Of a stretch of 64,000 nucleotides of DNA, positions 18,208 to 26,734 are shown in pieces. The notes beneath the pieces were generated by a model. That model was not told the origin of the DNA and did no database searches. It worked only from the letters and a program-made list of their open reading frames with translations. Positions within the stretch are counted from its first letter, which is position 1, and the number at the start of each line of letters is the position of its first letter. The stretch comes from Propionigenium maris DSM 9537. GTDB lineage: Bacteria > Fusobacteriota > Fusobacteriia > Fusobacteriales > Fusobacteriaceae. Location: NCBI RefSeq assembly GCF_027925155.1, contig NZ_BSDY01000005.1:62001-126000 (forward strand), written 5' to 3'. The position numbers and the translations under genes were made by a program.

Positions 18208-19482
18208 ATGGGTATCAGAGAAAAGGGGAGAACCCTTTATAACCAGCTTATAGATAAGAGTTTTTATGAGTATAATACCAATAAAACAAAGATAGTAAGG
18301 ATAGTGAGGATGGGGTTCTTTGCCCTTGAAAATTACAGGAAAACCAAATCCAACCTCTGGGCATCCTCCCTGAGTTTCTATTCCCTATTGTCTATAGTTC
18401 CCCTACTGGCAATAGCCTTCAGTATAGCAAAGGGCCTTGGGGCAGATGCCATAATAAAGGAGGAGATCCTCAAGAACTCTCCCCTTCAGCCAGCTGCTCT
18501 GGAGAAGCTGCTGACCTTTTCAGATAAGCTTTTGGACAGTGCCAAGGGTGGGATCATGGCCGGTGCAGGTCTGCTGTTTTTAGGATGGTCTGTAATAAAA
18601 ATATTTTCCCTTGTGGAGAGGTCCTTCAATGAGATATGGGGAGTAAAGAGGGGAAGGGTCTTTGTAAGAAAGTTTACAGATTACTTTTCAATAGTTTTTC
18701 TCTTTCCCATGGTAATGCTCCTGTCAAATGGTCTCATAGCCACTATGCAGATATATTTTTTAGAGAGGGAGGGGGTAGTTTCTCTTGTTATAAAGCTTAC
18801 TCCCTACATCCTTATGGTATTCTTTTTCACCCTGATCTACCTCATAATTCCCAACACCAAGGTGAAACTGATCAATGCATTTATAGCGGGAGTATTTACA
18901 GCAGTACTGTATAACCTTATCCAGCTTATCCTTCTGAGATCCCAGGTTTTTCTCTTGAACTACAACAAGATATATGGTAGTTTCTCAGTAGTTCCTATAT
19001 TTATAATATGGCAGAAGGCCATATGGTTTATCATAATCCTTGGAGCCCACCTCTCCTTCATCATTCAGAACTCATATAAGTTTGGATATACCATAGGGGA
19101 AGCAAGGATGTGTATAAGGTCTAAGAGGGAGGCACTATTTGCCATAGTCTATATTCTCACACAGAACTACAGGATGGAGAAGCCACCCCTTAACATAGAG
19201 GAGCTGGGCCACAGGCTCTCTATTTCCATGGGTGAGGTAGGACAGCTTGTGGAAGCTTTGCTGGATGTAGATATAATACTAGAGGTGTCAACACCTTCCG
19301 AGGAGAGGCTCTTTAAGATAAATAAAAATATAAACACCTTTACACTGGGGAAGTTTATAGAGATAATAGAGACCTATGGACATAGTAGAAAGATAGGGGG
19401 AGAGGAACTGGAGGGAACCATGGAAAGGTTTAACCAAAGCTACAGAGGTAAGGAGTGGAATACCCTCATAAAAGACCTGTAA
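18208..19482 (+). CDS. YihY/BrkB-family inner membrane protein
   Basis: A 424-residue integral membrane protein of the YihY family (once called ribonuclease BN). About six membrane segments occupy residues 50-295, with the family motif 'SLSFYSLLSIVPLLAIAF' near residues 53-70. A soluble C-terminal extension of about 120 residues has a winged-helix look ('NIEELGHRLSISMGEVGQLVEALL'; key pattern L-x2-R-L-x2-S-x4-x2-L-V). The transport or lipid-related function of the family is not established. AGGTGATAGT precedes the ATG. Confidence 0.85.
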   Translation: MGIREKGRTLYNQLIDKSFYEYNTNKTKIVRIVRMGFFALENYRKTKSNLWASSLSFYSLLSIVPLLAIAFSIAKGLGADAIIKEEILKNSPLQPAALEKLLTFSDKLLDSAKGGIMAGAGLLFLGWSVIKIFSLVERSFNEIWGVKRGRVFVRKFTDYFSIVFLFPMVMLLSNGLIATMQIYFLEREGVVSLVIKLTPYILMVFFFTLIYLIIPNTKVKLINAFIAGVFTAVLYNLIQLILLRSQVFLLNYNKIYGSFSVVPIFIIWQKAIWFIIILGAHLSFIIQNSYKFGYTIGEARMCIRSKREALFAIVYILTQNYRMEKPPLNIEELGHRLSISMGEVGQLVEALLDVDIILEVSTPSEERLFKINKNINTFTLGKFIEIIETYGHSRKIGGEELEGTMERFNQSYRGKEWNTLIKDL

Positions 19483-19520
19483 AATTGGAAGAGTGGGGAA
19501 GGGAAGAAATTATAGTTATT

Positions 19521-19574
19521 GAATGAATTATTAGTAATTTTCCGTAGAAAATTCATATCACGACAAGTTCATTC
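19521..19574. repeat. Nested inverted repeats upstream of the SIMPL-domain gene
   Basis: An inner 7-bp inverted repeat (AATTTTC 19536-19542 / GAAAATT 19547-19553) sits inside an outer one (GAATGAA 19521-19527 / TTCATTC 19568-19574). There is no T run, so it does not look like a terminator. It could be an operator or a leader structure for the gene at 19621. Confidence 0.4.
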
Positions 19575-19620
19575 ATTCTACCATTTATAAAAAGATAAAC
19601 TATAAAAAGAGGAGGAAGAA

Positions 19621-20304
19621 ATGAAGAAAGTTATATTGGCAGTGTTATTTACACTGGTATGTTTTACAGCGATGGCAGAGGAACAAGTAACAAGGATAAC
19701 GGTAAATGGTATGGGAAGGGTAGAGGTTGCTCCCGACAGGGCTGTAATCTCCTTTGGAGTAGAGAATACCGGAAAGGAGCTGGCTCCCCTTAAGAAAGCC
19801 AACGACCAGGCAGCAAGGAAAGCTGTGGATGCTCTTCTGAGAAGCGGAGTAGCCAGAAAGGATATATATACATCCAACTACAATATCTCCCACAACTACG
19901 ACTATAGACAAAAAGCAGAGAAGAGGGAGAAGGTTTATACTGTGAGAAACCAGTTTAGACTTACCCTGAACGATGTGGAAAAGGTAGGAGAGGTAATCAC
20001 TATATTAGAAAGAAATGGGGTAAATACCATTCAGGGAGTAAACTATACAACCTCCAAAGCCAGAGAGATGAAGCTTGAAGCACTGGAGAAGGCCTACCTA
20101 GATGCCAGGGGGAAGGCTGAACACCTGGCTAAGCTAGAGGGAAAAAAAGTTGAACTTCTCTCAGTAAGCGAGGGAGGATATATGCCGAGACCAGAGGTCT
20201 ATATGGCTGCAGATATGGCCAGAAGTAAGAATACTCCAGTGTATGCCCCTCTGGAAGTAAATGTAGATGCCAGCGTATCAGCTGTATTTAAAATGGTTAA
20301 ATAA
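19621..20304 (+). CDS. SIMPL-domain (DUF541) periplasmic protein
   Basis: A 227-residue exported protein. A signal peptide ends near residue 19 (TAMAEEQ), and the remainder is a single SIMPL/DUF541 domain. The domain begins with 'ITVNGMGRVEVAPDRA', the usual start, and includes 'VYTVRNQFRLTL' and 'SKAREMKLEALEKAYLDARGKAE'-type helices (key residues A-x3-A-x2-K-A). SIMPL proteins such as E. coli YggE are oligomeric periplasmic proteins linked to oxidative or envelope stress; the biochemical activity is unclear. GAGGAGGAAG precedes the ATG. Confidence 0.9.
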   Translation: MKKVILAVLFTLVCFTAMAEEQVTRITVNGMGRVEVAPDRAVISFGVENTGKELAPLKKANDQAARKAVDALLRSGVARKDIYTSNYNISHNYDYRQKAEKREKVYTVRNQFRLTLNDVEKVGEVITILERNGVNTIQGVNYTTSKAREMKLEALEKAYLDARGKAEHLAKLEGKKVELLSVSEGGYMPRPEVYMAADMARSKNTPVYAPLEVNVDASVSAVFKMVK

Positions 20305-20320
20305 AAAATAATATAAAAAG

Positions 20321-20351
20321 GAGCCGCTTCCTCTTAGGAAGCGGCTCTTTT
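20321..20351. terminator. Strong terminator between convergent genes
   Basis: GAGCCGCTTCC (20321-20331) pairs perfectly with GGAAGCGGCTC (20337-20347), followed by TTTT on the plus strand and preceded by AAAAA-type sequence, giving U tracts both ways. It serves the SIMPL gene and the convergent lipoprotein gene. Confidence 0.9.
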
Positions 20352-20354
20352 ATA

Positions 20355-21578
20355 CTAACTGGACATAGGAGTGACCTTTTGCGGGTCTCTAATAAGAATT
20401 CCATATTGGAAAAACTCGCTGACATCCTCTATACCGTGGTCGTTGAGAGGACATATATCTGCTCCATGTTCCTGTGTATCCAGTCTGTAGAGGGTGAACT
20501 TAGAGTCACCATACTGCTTAAATGCACTGAGGATCTTTCTGTTTGTTCTTCTGTGATACTTGTTGTCGTAGATATACTTAATACTGATAACTTCATCCTT
20601 AACTGGTGAGTCATCTCCATTGAGGTATTGGGCAAACCTCTCCTCGTGGTTGTCGCTCTTCTGAAGTACATGGAAGCTTCCCCACTGTCCGAAGAACTTT
20701 CCATCGGAGTACATCTCGTGGGTTCTGAGGAAGTTTTTATAGATAGCCTTCTCCCTCTCCTTGTTGAAGTACTCCTTGTTTCTTCTGTTGGTATAGATTC
20801 TTTCAGTATCGGTAATATTATTTAAAACGAATACAAAGTCCTGAAAATCCTCCTCTGGGAGGACCTCTCTGTACTTTTCTGGGTTGGCGTTGTAGTCCTC
20901 TCTTAGGTCTGCAACCACTTCCAGTACATTTTTAGTTTGAATATTTTTAACATTTTGAAGGATATCCCTACTGTCAGCTATAGATGGACACATGGCAGCA
21001 GAGTAGTATTCAAGCTTACCTAAAATAGTCTCCATCTCTCCGCCGAGGTTTACATCCTCAACGATATCGTTTAATTGCATAACGGCTAGCCAGAACTGGT
21101 GCTCGATATCTAGGCCTACAACCTTTATCCTTTTCTCCTTAGGAAGACCCTGGTTGTACTTGTAGAGGTCCTTCCAAAAGTTTACGTCATCCTGGGAGTA
21201 ATCGTAGGAACCTATAATTGAATTGGCCACAACATAGAGATACTTTTCCTCTCCAGTTTCAAGGTATTTATTTATAAAGTAGCTGCTGCTGTATCCCATC
21301 TCAGCAAGGTAGTAGTTAACTCCCGCATTTTCATTGAGGTACATTAGCAGATTAAGTCTAAGGGTATAGTTTTCCTGTATTCCGTGGAGTTCCCCCGCTA
21401 AAAAGACCCTGTTGTCCTTAAGGTCGCTGCTGAATCCACTGTAGTCCTCCTGACTGTAGTTCATACTTATTCTAGAGGAACTGTTCTTAAGATTTTTATT
21501 TACATTTTTATTTTTTTGAGCACTGGAGCAAGCTGTAAGAACGGCAGCCATGACCAGTAGCGAGATTGATTTCTTCAA
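20355..21578 (-). CDS. Lipoprotein of the erythromycin esterase / ChaN / TraB-like hydrolase superfamily
   Basis: A 407-residue predicted lipoprotein. A type II signal peptide ends in the lipobox LTAC with Cys17, followed by an Asn/Lys/Ser linker. The catalytic domain shows the superfamily pattern: GELHG at residues 62-66, 'YLAEMG' with Glu93, 'VVGLDIEHQFW' in the middle and 'GQWGSFHV' near residue 305. These correspond to the paired Glu/His residues of EreA, ChaN and TIKI proteins. The substrate is unknown and macrolide resistance is not implied. I chose the TTG at 21578 because GGAGG lies 8 bases upstream; the GTG at 21587 overlaps that site. Confidence 0.7.
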   Translation of the reverse strand: MKKSISLLVMAAVLTACSSAQKNKNVNKNLKNSSSRISMNYSQEDYSGFSSDLKDNRVFLAGELHGIQENYTLRLNLLMYLNENAGVNYYLAEMGYSSSYFINKYLETGEEKYLYVVANSIIGSYDYSQDDVNFWKDLYKYNQGLPKEKRIKVVGLDIEHQFWLAVMQLNDIVEDVNLGGEMETILGKLEYYSAAMCPSIADSRDILQNVKNIQTKNVLEVVADLREDYNANPEKYREVLPEEDFQDFVFVLNNITDTERIYTNRRNKEYFNKEREKAIYKNFLRTHEMYSDGKFFGQWGSFHVLQKSDNHEERFAQYLNGDDSPVKDEVISIKYIYDNKYHRRTNRKILSAFKQYGDSKFTLYRLDTQEHGADICPLNDHGIEDVSEFFQYGILIRDPQKVTPMSS

Positions 21579-21794
21579 GGCAGACACCTCCCTGTAAAGA
21601 TATTATGTATATTATACACTTTTTTTGATATTTTGTTACTTAAAAAATAGAAACCCAACCACATTTACTCTAAGGATACAGTTGGTTAATTATTTTTATA
21701 TTAAAAAAAGATAAAGTTTACAGGGCAGGTATACTACTATAGTGGACTTTTAACCTTAAAAAAGATATGATATGGAAAAAACTGGGAGGTAAGG

Positions 21795-24383
21795 ATGAAG
21801 ATAATAACAACTCATATATACGCAGATTTAGATGCTCTATCCTCCATGGTAATGGCCAAGAAGCTCTATCCAGATGCAGTTATGGTTTTTCCGGGAAATA
21901 TCAGCATCAATGTGAAAAAATTTATAACCCTGTATCAGGACTTTTTAAATATAGAGAAGGTAAAGGATATTGATTTTGATCAGATAGAGGAGCTTATAGT
22001 GGTGGATACCTCCAAGAAAAACAGGATTGGCAGGTTCGGAGAGGTGGTGGACAGGATTGGCAGTGTAAAGGTCTACGACCACCATCCAGAGGCGCCTGAG
22101 GATATAGATGCCCCTATTATAAGAAAGGAGTATGGATCCAATACAAGCCACATGGTGGAGATACTGAAGGAGGTATATGGAGATAAGCTGACCTTTGAGA
22201 CCTATGAGCTAAATGCAGGACTTATGGGGATATATGAGGATACAGGGAACTTTACCTACTCCAATACCAAGCCTATAGACCTAGAGACAGCTGGTTATCT
22301 CCTGAGTCTTGGTGGGGATATTAAGGTGGTTCATGAGTATACCACTAAGGGTATTCGAGAGGATCAGAAGGAGACCTTCCTAAAGCTCATAGAGGCAGGG
22401 GAGATCCTGGAGTTTTCAGTGGAGAGGATATTCCTTACAAGATACTACTCCGAGGAGTTTATAGGGGGAGTAGATGAACTGATAAATAAGATTAAGGAGC
22501 TGGAGGAGTGCAGTGCCTGCTTTATAATCTGTGGAAACGACGAGAAGGCCAATATAATTGGGAGAAGTTCAAGTATGGGAGTGCGACTGGATGAGATCCT
22601 TGAAGGTTTCCAGGGGGGAGGACACTGGAATGCTTCCTCGGTTATAGCAAGGAACACTCCCTTTGACAAACTCTATGAGGATGTAAGGGGGCTCATCCTT
22701 AAGAATATAAAGAGGGGGAAGCTTGCTAGGGATATAATGTCCACTCCTGTAAAGACTATTGAAAGGGATACTAAGCTAAAGGATGCTCATAAACTTATGG
22801 AGAAGTTTGGTTATACGGGACTTCCCATAGTGGATGGGGGAAGACTGTGCGGCATCATCTCCAGAAGGGATGTGGACAGGGCCATAGGTCACGGATTTGC
22901 CAATGCCCCAGTAAGGGTTTATATGGCCACCAATATTGTATGGGCATCTGAGGAGGAATCCCTGGAGGAGATAAAGAGAAAGCTTGTGGAAAATGAAATT
23001 GGAAGGGTTCCTATACTTAAGAATGGAAATCTTATGGGGATAGTTACAAGGGCAGATGTTCTGAGACACCTCTTTGCCCAGAGAAAAAGAGTGGACAGGG
23101 GTCTAAAGGAAGAAGCTAGGATTCTAAGGGAGGGGATAATCGATGGAATCGGGGCCGGACTGAGGAAAATTCTGGAGAGCATAAGGGAAACTGCAGCCAG
23201 AGAGGGAGTGAAGGCTTACCTTGTAGGAGGCATAGTTAGAGATATCATCCTCGGAATAAAAAATGAGGATATCGATATAGTTGTAGAGGGAAATGGAATA
23301 GAGTTTGCCAAGAGTCTCTGCGAGACCCTGGGTGGAAGGAAGGTAGTAAGCCATGAGAAGTTTAAGACAGCAGTTGTTGTAGTGGACGATGAGCTGAAGA
23401 TTGATGTGGCCACATCAAGGGTTGAGTACTATGAGTATCCCACCTCCCTTCCCACTGTGGAATATGGAAGCCTGAGGGAGGACATGTTCAGGAGGGATTT
23501 TACAATAAACTCCTTGGCCCTAGAGGTGGACAACAACAGGTTTGGAGACCTTGTGGACTACTTCAATGGCTACAGGGATATAAGGGATAAGAAGATAAGA
23601 ATCCTTCACAACCTGAGCTTTATAGAGGATCCCACCAGGATAATCAGGGCCTTTAGGTTTGCCAGCAGGTATGGCTTTGATATAGCTGAGGAGACTGAGA
23701 GGCTTCTTCAGGACTCCATAGAAAATGGGTTTTTAAAGAGGGTTTCCTGGCCGAGGGTAAAAACGGAGCTTAAGATAATACTGGGAGACAGGAGACCCCA
23801 CAGAGCACTGGAGTACCTGGAAAAGTATGGCATCCTGAAAACTATACATCCCAAAATAAGTTACAGTAGCAGGATGAAAAGCCAGATAGAGAAAACAGCA
23901 GACTCAAAGAAGCTTCTGGATACCCTTGGGCTGGAGAAGTGGATGGTAAACTTCCTGGTAGTATTGGAAAACCTTAACAGTGATGAGCTGGACTTGGTCT
24001 TCAATAAGTTTGGTTTTTCTGGAAGCTTCAGGAAGAAGTATCACCTGGGAAGCACCAAGAGAAAAAAAATTCTGGAGGAACTGAGTATTGCCAGGAAAAA
24101 TTCCAGAATTTATGATATATTAAAAGAGGTAACCAATGAAATAATAGTTCTTCTTTACCTGGAGGGAAATAGGGAGCTGAAAGAGAATATTGAAAAATAT
24201 GTATATACCCTAAGAGATGCAGAGTGTATGGTAGGAGGAAGGGACCTCATAGAGATGGGGGAAGCGCCTGGAGATCACTTTAAGGATATCTTGAAGGATG
24301 TATTCTACTTTCAACTTGATAATCCCGGAAGTGGGAGGGAGGAACTACTGGAGATATTGGAGGAAAAGTTTAGAAAAAATTAG
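21795..24383 (+). CDS. DHH-CBS-CBS-tRNA nucleotidyltransferase (poly(A) polymerase family) fusion
   Basis: An 862-residue multidomain protein. Residues 1-300 form a DHH/DHHA1 phosphoesterase module (DHH at 95-97, 'GGHWNASSV' near 275). Residues 313-430 contain two CBS domains ('MSTPVKTIERD' start). From about 470 there is a class II CCA-enzyme/poly(A) polymerase head with 'GGIVRDIILG', 'EDIDIVVEG' (catalytic DxD) and 'RRDFTINSLALE', followed by the RNA-binding 'EDPTRIIRAFRFASRYGF' region. It probably adds C and/or A to tRNA 3' ends; the DHH part may act on oligonucleotides. This fusion is known in Firmicutes, Aquificae and Cyanobacteria. GGGAGG precedes the ATG; the FplA-like gene follows after 8 bases. 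Confidence 0.93.
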   Translation: MKIITTHIYADLDALSSMVMAKKLYPDAVMVFPGNISINVKKFITLYQDFLNIEKVKDIDFDQIEELIVVDTSKKNRIGRFGEVVDRIGSVKVYDHHPEAPEDIDAPIIRKEYGSNTSHMVEILKEVYGDKLTFETYELNAGLMGIYEDTGNFTYSNTKPIDLETAGYLLSLGGDIKVVHEYTTKGIREDQKETFLKLIEAGEILEFSVERIFLTRYYSEEFIGGVDELINKIKELEECSACFIICGNDEKANIIGRSSSMGVRLDEILEGFQGGGHWNASSVIARNTPFDKLYEDVRGLILKNIKRGKLARDIMSTPVKTIERDTKLKDAHKLMEKFGYTGLPIVDGGRLCGIISRRDVDRAIGHGFANAPVRVYMATNIVWASEEESLEEIKRKLVENEIGRVPILKNGNLMGIVTRADVLRHLFAQRKRVDRGLKEEARILREGIIDGIGAGLRKILESIRETAAREGVKAYLVGGIVRDIILGIKNEDIDIVVEGNGIEFAKSLCETLGGRKVVSHEKFKTAVVVVDDELKIDVATSRVEYYEYPTSLPTVEYGSLREDMFRRDFTINSLALEVDNNRFGDLVDYFNGYRDIRDKKIRILHNLSFIEDPTRIIRAFRFASRYGFDIAEETERLLQDSIENGFLKRVSWPRVKTELKIILGDRRPHRALEYLEKYGILKTIHPKISYSSRMKSQIEKTADSKKLLDTLGLEKWMVNFLVVLENLNSDELDLVFNKFGFSGSFRKKYHLGSTKRKKILEELSIARKNSRIYDILKEVTNEIIVLLYLEGNRELKENIEKYVYTLRDAECMVGGRDLIEMGEAPGDHFKDILKDVFYFQLDNPGSGREELLEILEEKFRKN

Positions 24384-24391
24384 AGGAGTAG

Positions 24392-26686
24392 ATGATGCTG
24401 AAGAAACTGGTGATACTCATCCTTTTGGTGGTGATAGGCGGAGTGGGTTACTCTGTGGAAAAAACTTACTATGAGGATACGGAGATAGAGAGACTCCAAA
24501 ATGAGATAGAGAGGATAGAGCACAGGATAAAGAGACTGGAGCTTTCCAAGAAGAGAAGAATAGAGAGGGAAAGAATGGGGGAGAGACCTAAGATAGGTCT
24601 GGTACTTAGTGGTGGTGGAGCCAAGGGCTTTGCCCACATAGGAGTATTAAAGGAGCTGGAAAAGCGTGGAATCCCTGTGGACTATATAACGGGAACTAGT
24701 ATGGGAGCCATAGTGGGAGCTATGTATTCAGTGGGATACACTCCAGATGAGATAGAGGATGTAATAGGATCTATAAACTGGGATGAACTTCTTAAGGATA
24801 TTCCAGACAGAAGGGATATCCCTCTGGAGGAGAGGATAGCCAGTGAGAGATACTCAGCTTCAGTGGCATATGACAATGAGTTCAATCTCTACTTTCCCAA
24901 GGGGGTAAAGCAGGGACAGAGGATGTATTTGAAACTCAAGGAGATCCTGGGAAGCGGGTCTGAGACCGTTGATTTTAGCAGCCTTCCCATTCCCCTTAGG
25001 ATAGTGGCTACCGATCTTGACAGCGGTGCTGCCACAACCTTTACAGAGGGAGATCTGGCCAAGGTTGTAAATGCAAGTATAGCTATTCCCACACTGTTGG
25101 AGCCGGTACAGATTCGTGAACGTTACTATGTGGACGGGATGGTTGCCAGAAACCTTCCAGTGGAGGATATAGTAAAGATGGGAGCGGATATAGTAATAGC
25201 AGTGGATGTAGGGGTAGAGCTCAGTGGAAGAGATGAGTATAATATCCTTACTGTACTGGATCAGCTTATGGCCATCCAGAGCAGTACCTCCACCCCTGCT
25301 CAGAGGAAGATGGCAGATATCCTCATAGAGCCGGATATATCCAGTTATAAAACTACGGATTTTGATAAGGCTAAGGATATAATCGCTCAGGGAGAAAGGG
25401 AAGCAGGTAAGATCCTGGATGAAATAGAGTTGAAGTCAGGTGAAAGGATAAGACAGCATCCAATCGAGAGAAGGGAAAAGGTCGTGCAGAATGAGATGTA
25501 TGTGACAGATATCTTCCTCAAGGGGAACAGGAATATAGATGAAAGGATAGTGGAGGCCAAGCTAGGAAAGGAGCTGCCGGCTACAGTAACTACCGATGAC
25601 CTTGAAAGTCTTATACTGGACCTCTATGCCCTCAGCTATATCGATAAGGTCTACTATGAGGTGAGGGATGGAGCTCTCTATATAGAGGTTGTGGAGAGGC
25701 CTAGTAACTACCTCAGACTTGGATTTAACTATGACAGTGAGTATGGTACAACAATTGCCCTTAACACAGATATTCAGAATATAGGATTTGCAGGAAGCAG
25801 GAGCACCTTTGGAGTAAGTTTTGGAGACTACCTCAACCTGAATGCCAACCACTTTATGTACTATGGTCTGGATAATAAGATAGGCCTTCTCTTTAATCTT
25901 TCCTACGATGAGAGACCCCTCTTCATCTATGAAAACAACAAGAAGAAGAGTGAGCTTACAACCCAGAGCATAGAAGCTAGAGCTTCAGTTGCTACTCAAA
26001 TCAACGATCGAATATTTATAGCCTATGGATACTCCCAGAAGTTTAGTGAACTTACTCAGGATGTAGGAAGGGATATCTATAGAAAGCTGGAGTACGATGA
26101 GACCTATGGAAGCCTCTTCTTCTCTCTTACCCTGGATAGCCTGAATAAAACAGATTATCCTACCAAGGGGGTAAAGAGTGATTTCGAATACCTGTGGGGT
26201 GGAACCATGGGAACTGAAAATGTAGATTTCTACGGACCATCCTATGTACTTGAGGGCTACTATCCTCTTACAGAGAGGCTGACCCTTATGTCTGCCATTG
26301 GCGGAGGAAGTGTAAAGGGAGAGGATATCCTTCCAAATGAATACTTTAAGATTGGTGGAGTAAGAAATGATGTAAGGAACAAGGAGTTTTCCTTCTATGG
26401 GTATAACTCTCAGAGGAAGCTGGCTGATGAGTTTCTCATGGGGCAGCTGGGAGTTCAGTACAGGGTATATTCCAACCTCTACCTGATATTTAAGTGGAAT
26501 ATGGCCACCTACTCAGGTGCTCCTATACAGACAACCAACACAAATGAGATGTGGGATGACAAGGAGCAGGGCTATGGTATGACAATAGGAGTCGACAGTC
26601 CCCTGGGGCCTCTGGAGCTAACCCTGATGCAGGATACCGATAACAGTGAACTACTAACACAGTTTAATATGGGATATATATTCTAA
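24392..26686 (+). CDS. FplA-like type Vd autotransporter phospholipase (patatin-POTRA-barrel)
   Basis: A 764-residue three-part surface protein like Fusobacterium nucleatum FplA. After a signal peptide (about 1-21) and a short charged helix, a patatin domain carries the oxyanion loop GGGAKG (74-79), the nucleophile motif GTSMG with Ser103, and the catalytic Asp in 'VDGMVARN' near residue 247. A POTRA domain (about 365-430) and a 16-strand outer-membrane barrel follow, ending in GYIF. FplA is a class A1 phospholipase carried to the surface by its own barrel and implicated in binding host phosphoinositides. Ser and Asp spacing match that enzyme. The gene starts 8 bases after the previous one; ATGATG gives two possible starts (24392 or 24395). 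Confidence 0.93.
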   Translation: MMLKKLVILILLVVIGGVGYSVEKTYYEDTEIERLQNEIERIEHRIKRLELSKKRRIERERMGERPKIGLVLSGGGAKGFAHIGVLKELEKRGIPVDYITGTSMGAIVGAMYSVGYTPDEIEDVIGSINWDELLKDIPDRRDIPLEERIASERYSASVAYDNEFNLYFPKGVKQGQRMYLKLKEILGSGSETVDFSSLPIPLRIVATDLDSGAATTFTEGDLAKVVNASIAIPTLLEPVQIRERYYVDGMVARNLPVEDIVKMGADIVIAVDVGVELSGRDEYNILTVLDQLMAIQSSTSTPAQRKMADILIEPDISSYKTTDFDKAKDIIAQGEREAGKILDEIELKSGERIRQHPIERREKVVQNEMYVTDIFLKGNRNIDERIVEAKLGKELPATVTTDDLESLILDLYALSYIDKVYYEVRDGALYIEVVERPSNYLRLGFNYDSEYGTTIALNTDIQNIGFAGSRSTFGVSFGDYLNLNANHFMYYGLDNKIGLLFNLSYDERPLFIYENNKKKSELTTQSIEARASVATQINDRIFIAYGYSQKFSELTQDVGRDIYRKLEYDETYGSLFFSLTLDSLNKTDYPTKGVKSDFEYLWGGTMGTENVDFYGPSYVLEGYYPLTERLTLMSAIGGGSVKGEDILPNEYFKIGGVRNDVRNKEFSFYGYNSQRKLADEFLMGQLGVQYRVYSNLYLIFKWNMATYSGAPIQTTNTNEMWDDKEQGYGMTIGVDSPLGPLELTLMQDTDNSELLTQFNMGYIF

Positions 26687-26700
26687 GGAATATTAAAAGG

Positions 26701-26734
26701 AAAGATCCGGCTGTTTATCAGCCGGATCTTTTAT
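26701..26734. terminator. Bidirectional terminator between fplA-like gene and rqcH
   Basis: AAAGATCCGGCTG (26701-26713) pairs with CAGCCGGATCTTT (26719-26731) around the loop TTTAT. T runs follow on the plus strand; on the minus strand the stem lies just beyond the rqcH stop. Confidence 0.88.

Noticed and set aside
18208-19482. Ribonuclease BN
   Set aside because: That annotation of the YihY family was an error; the protein is a membrane protein without a nuclease motif.
20355-21578. Macrolide resistance gene of the Ere type
   Set aside because: The protein is a lipoprotein with only superfamily motifs in common; resistance cannot be inferred.
21767-21973. Short frame overlapping the start of the DHH-CBS fusion
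   Set aside because: It overlaps the strongly supported start of the large gene in another frame and has no own ribosome site.
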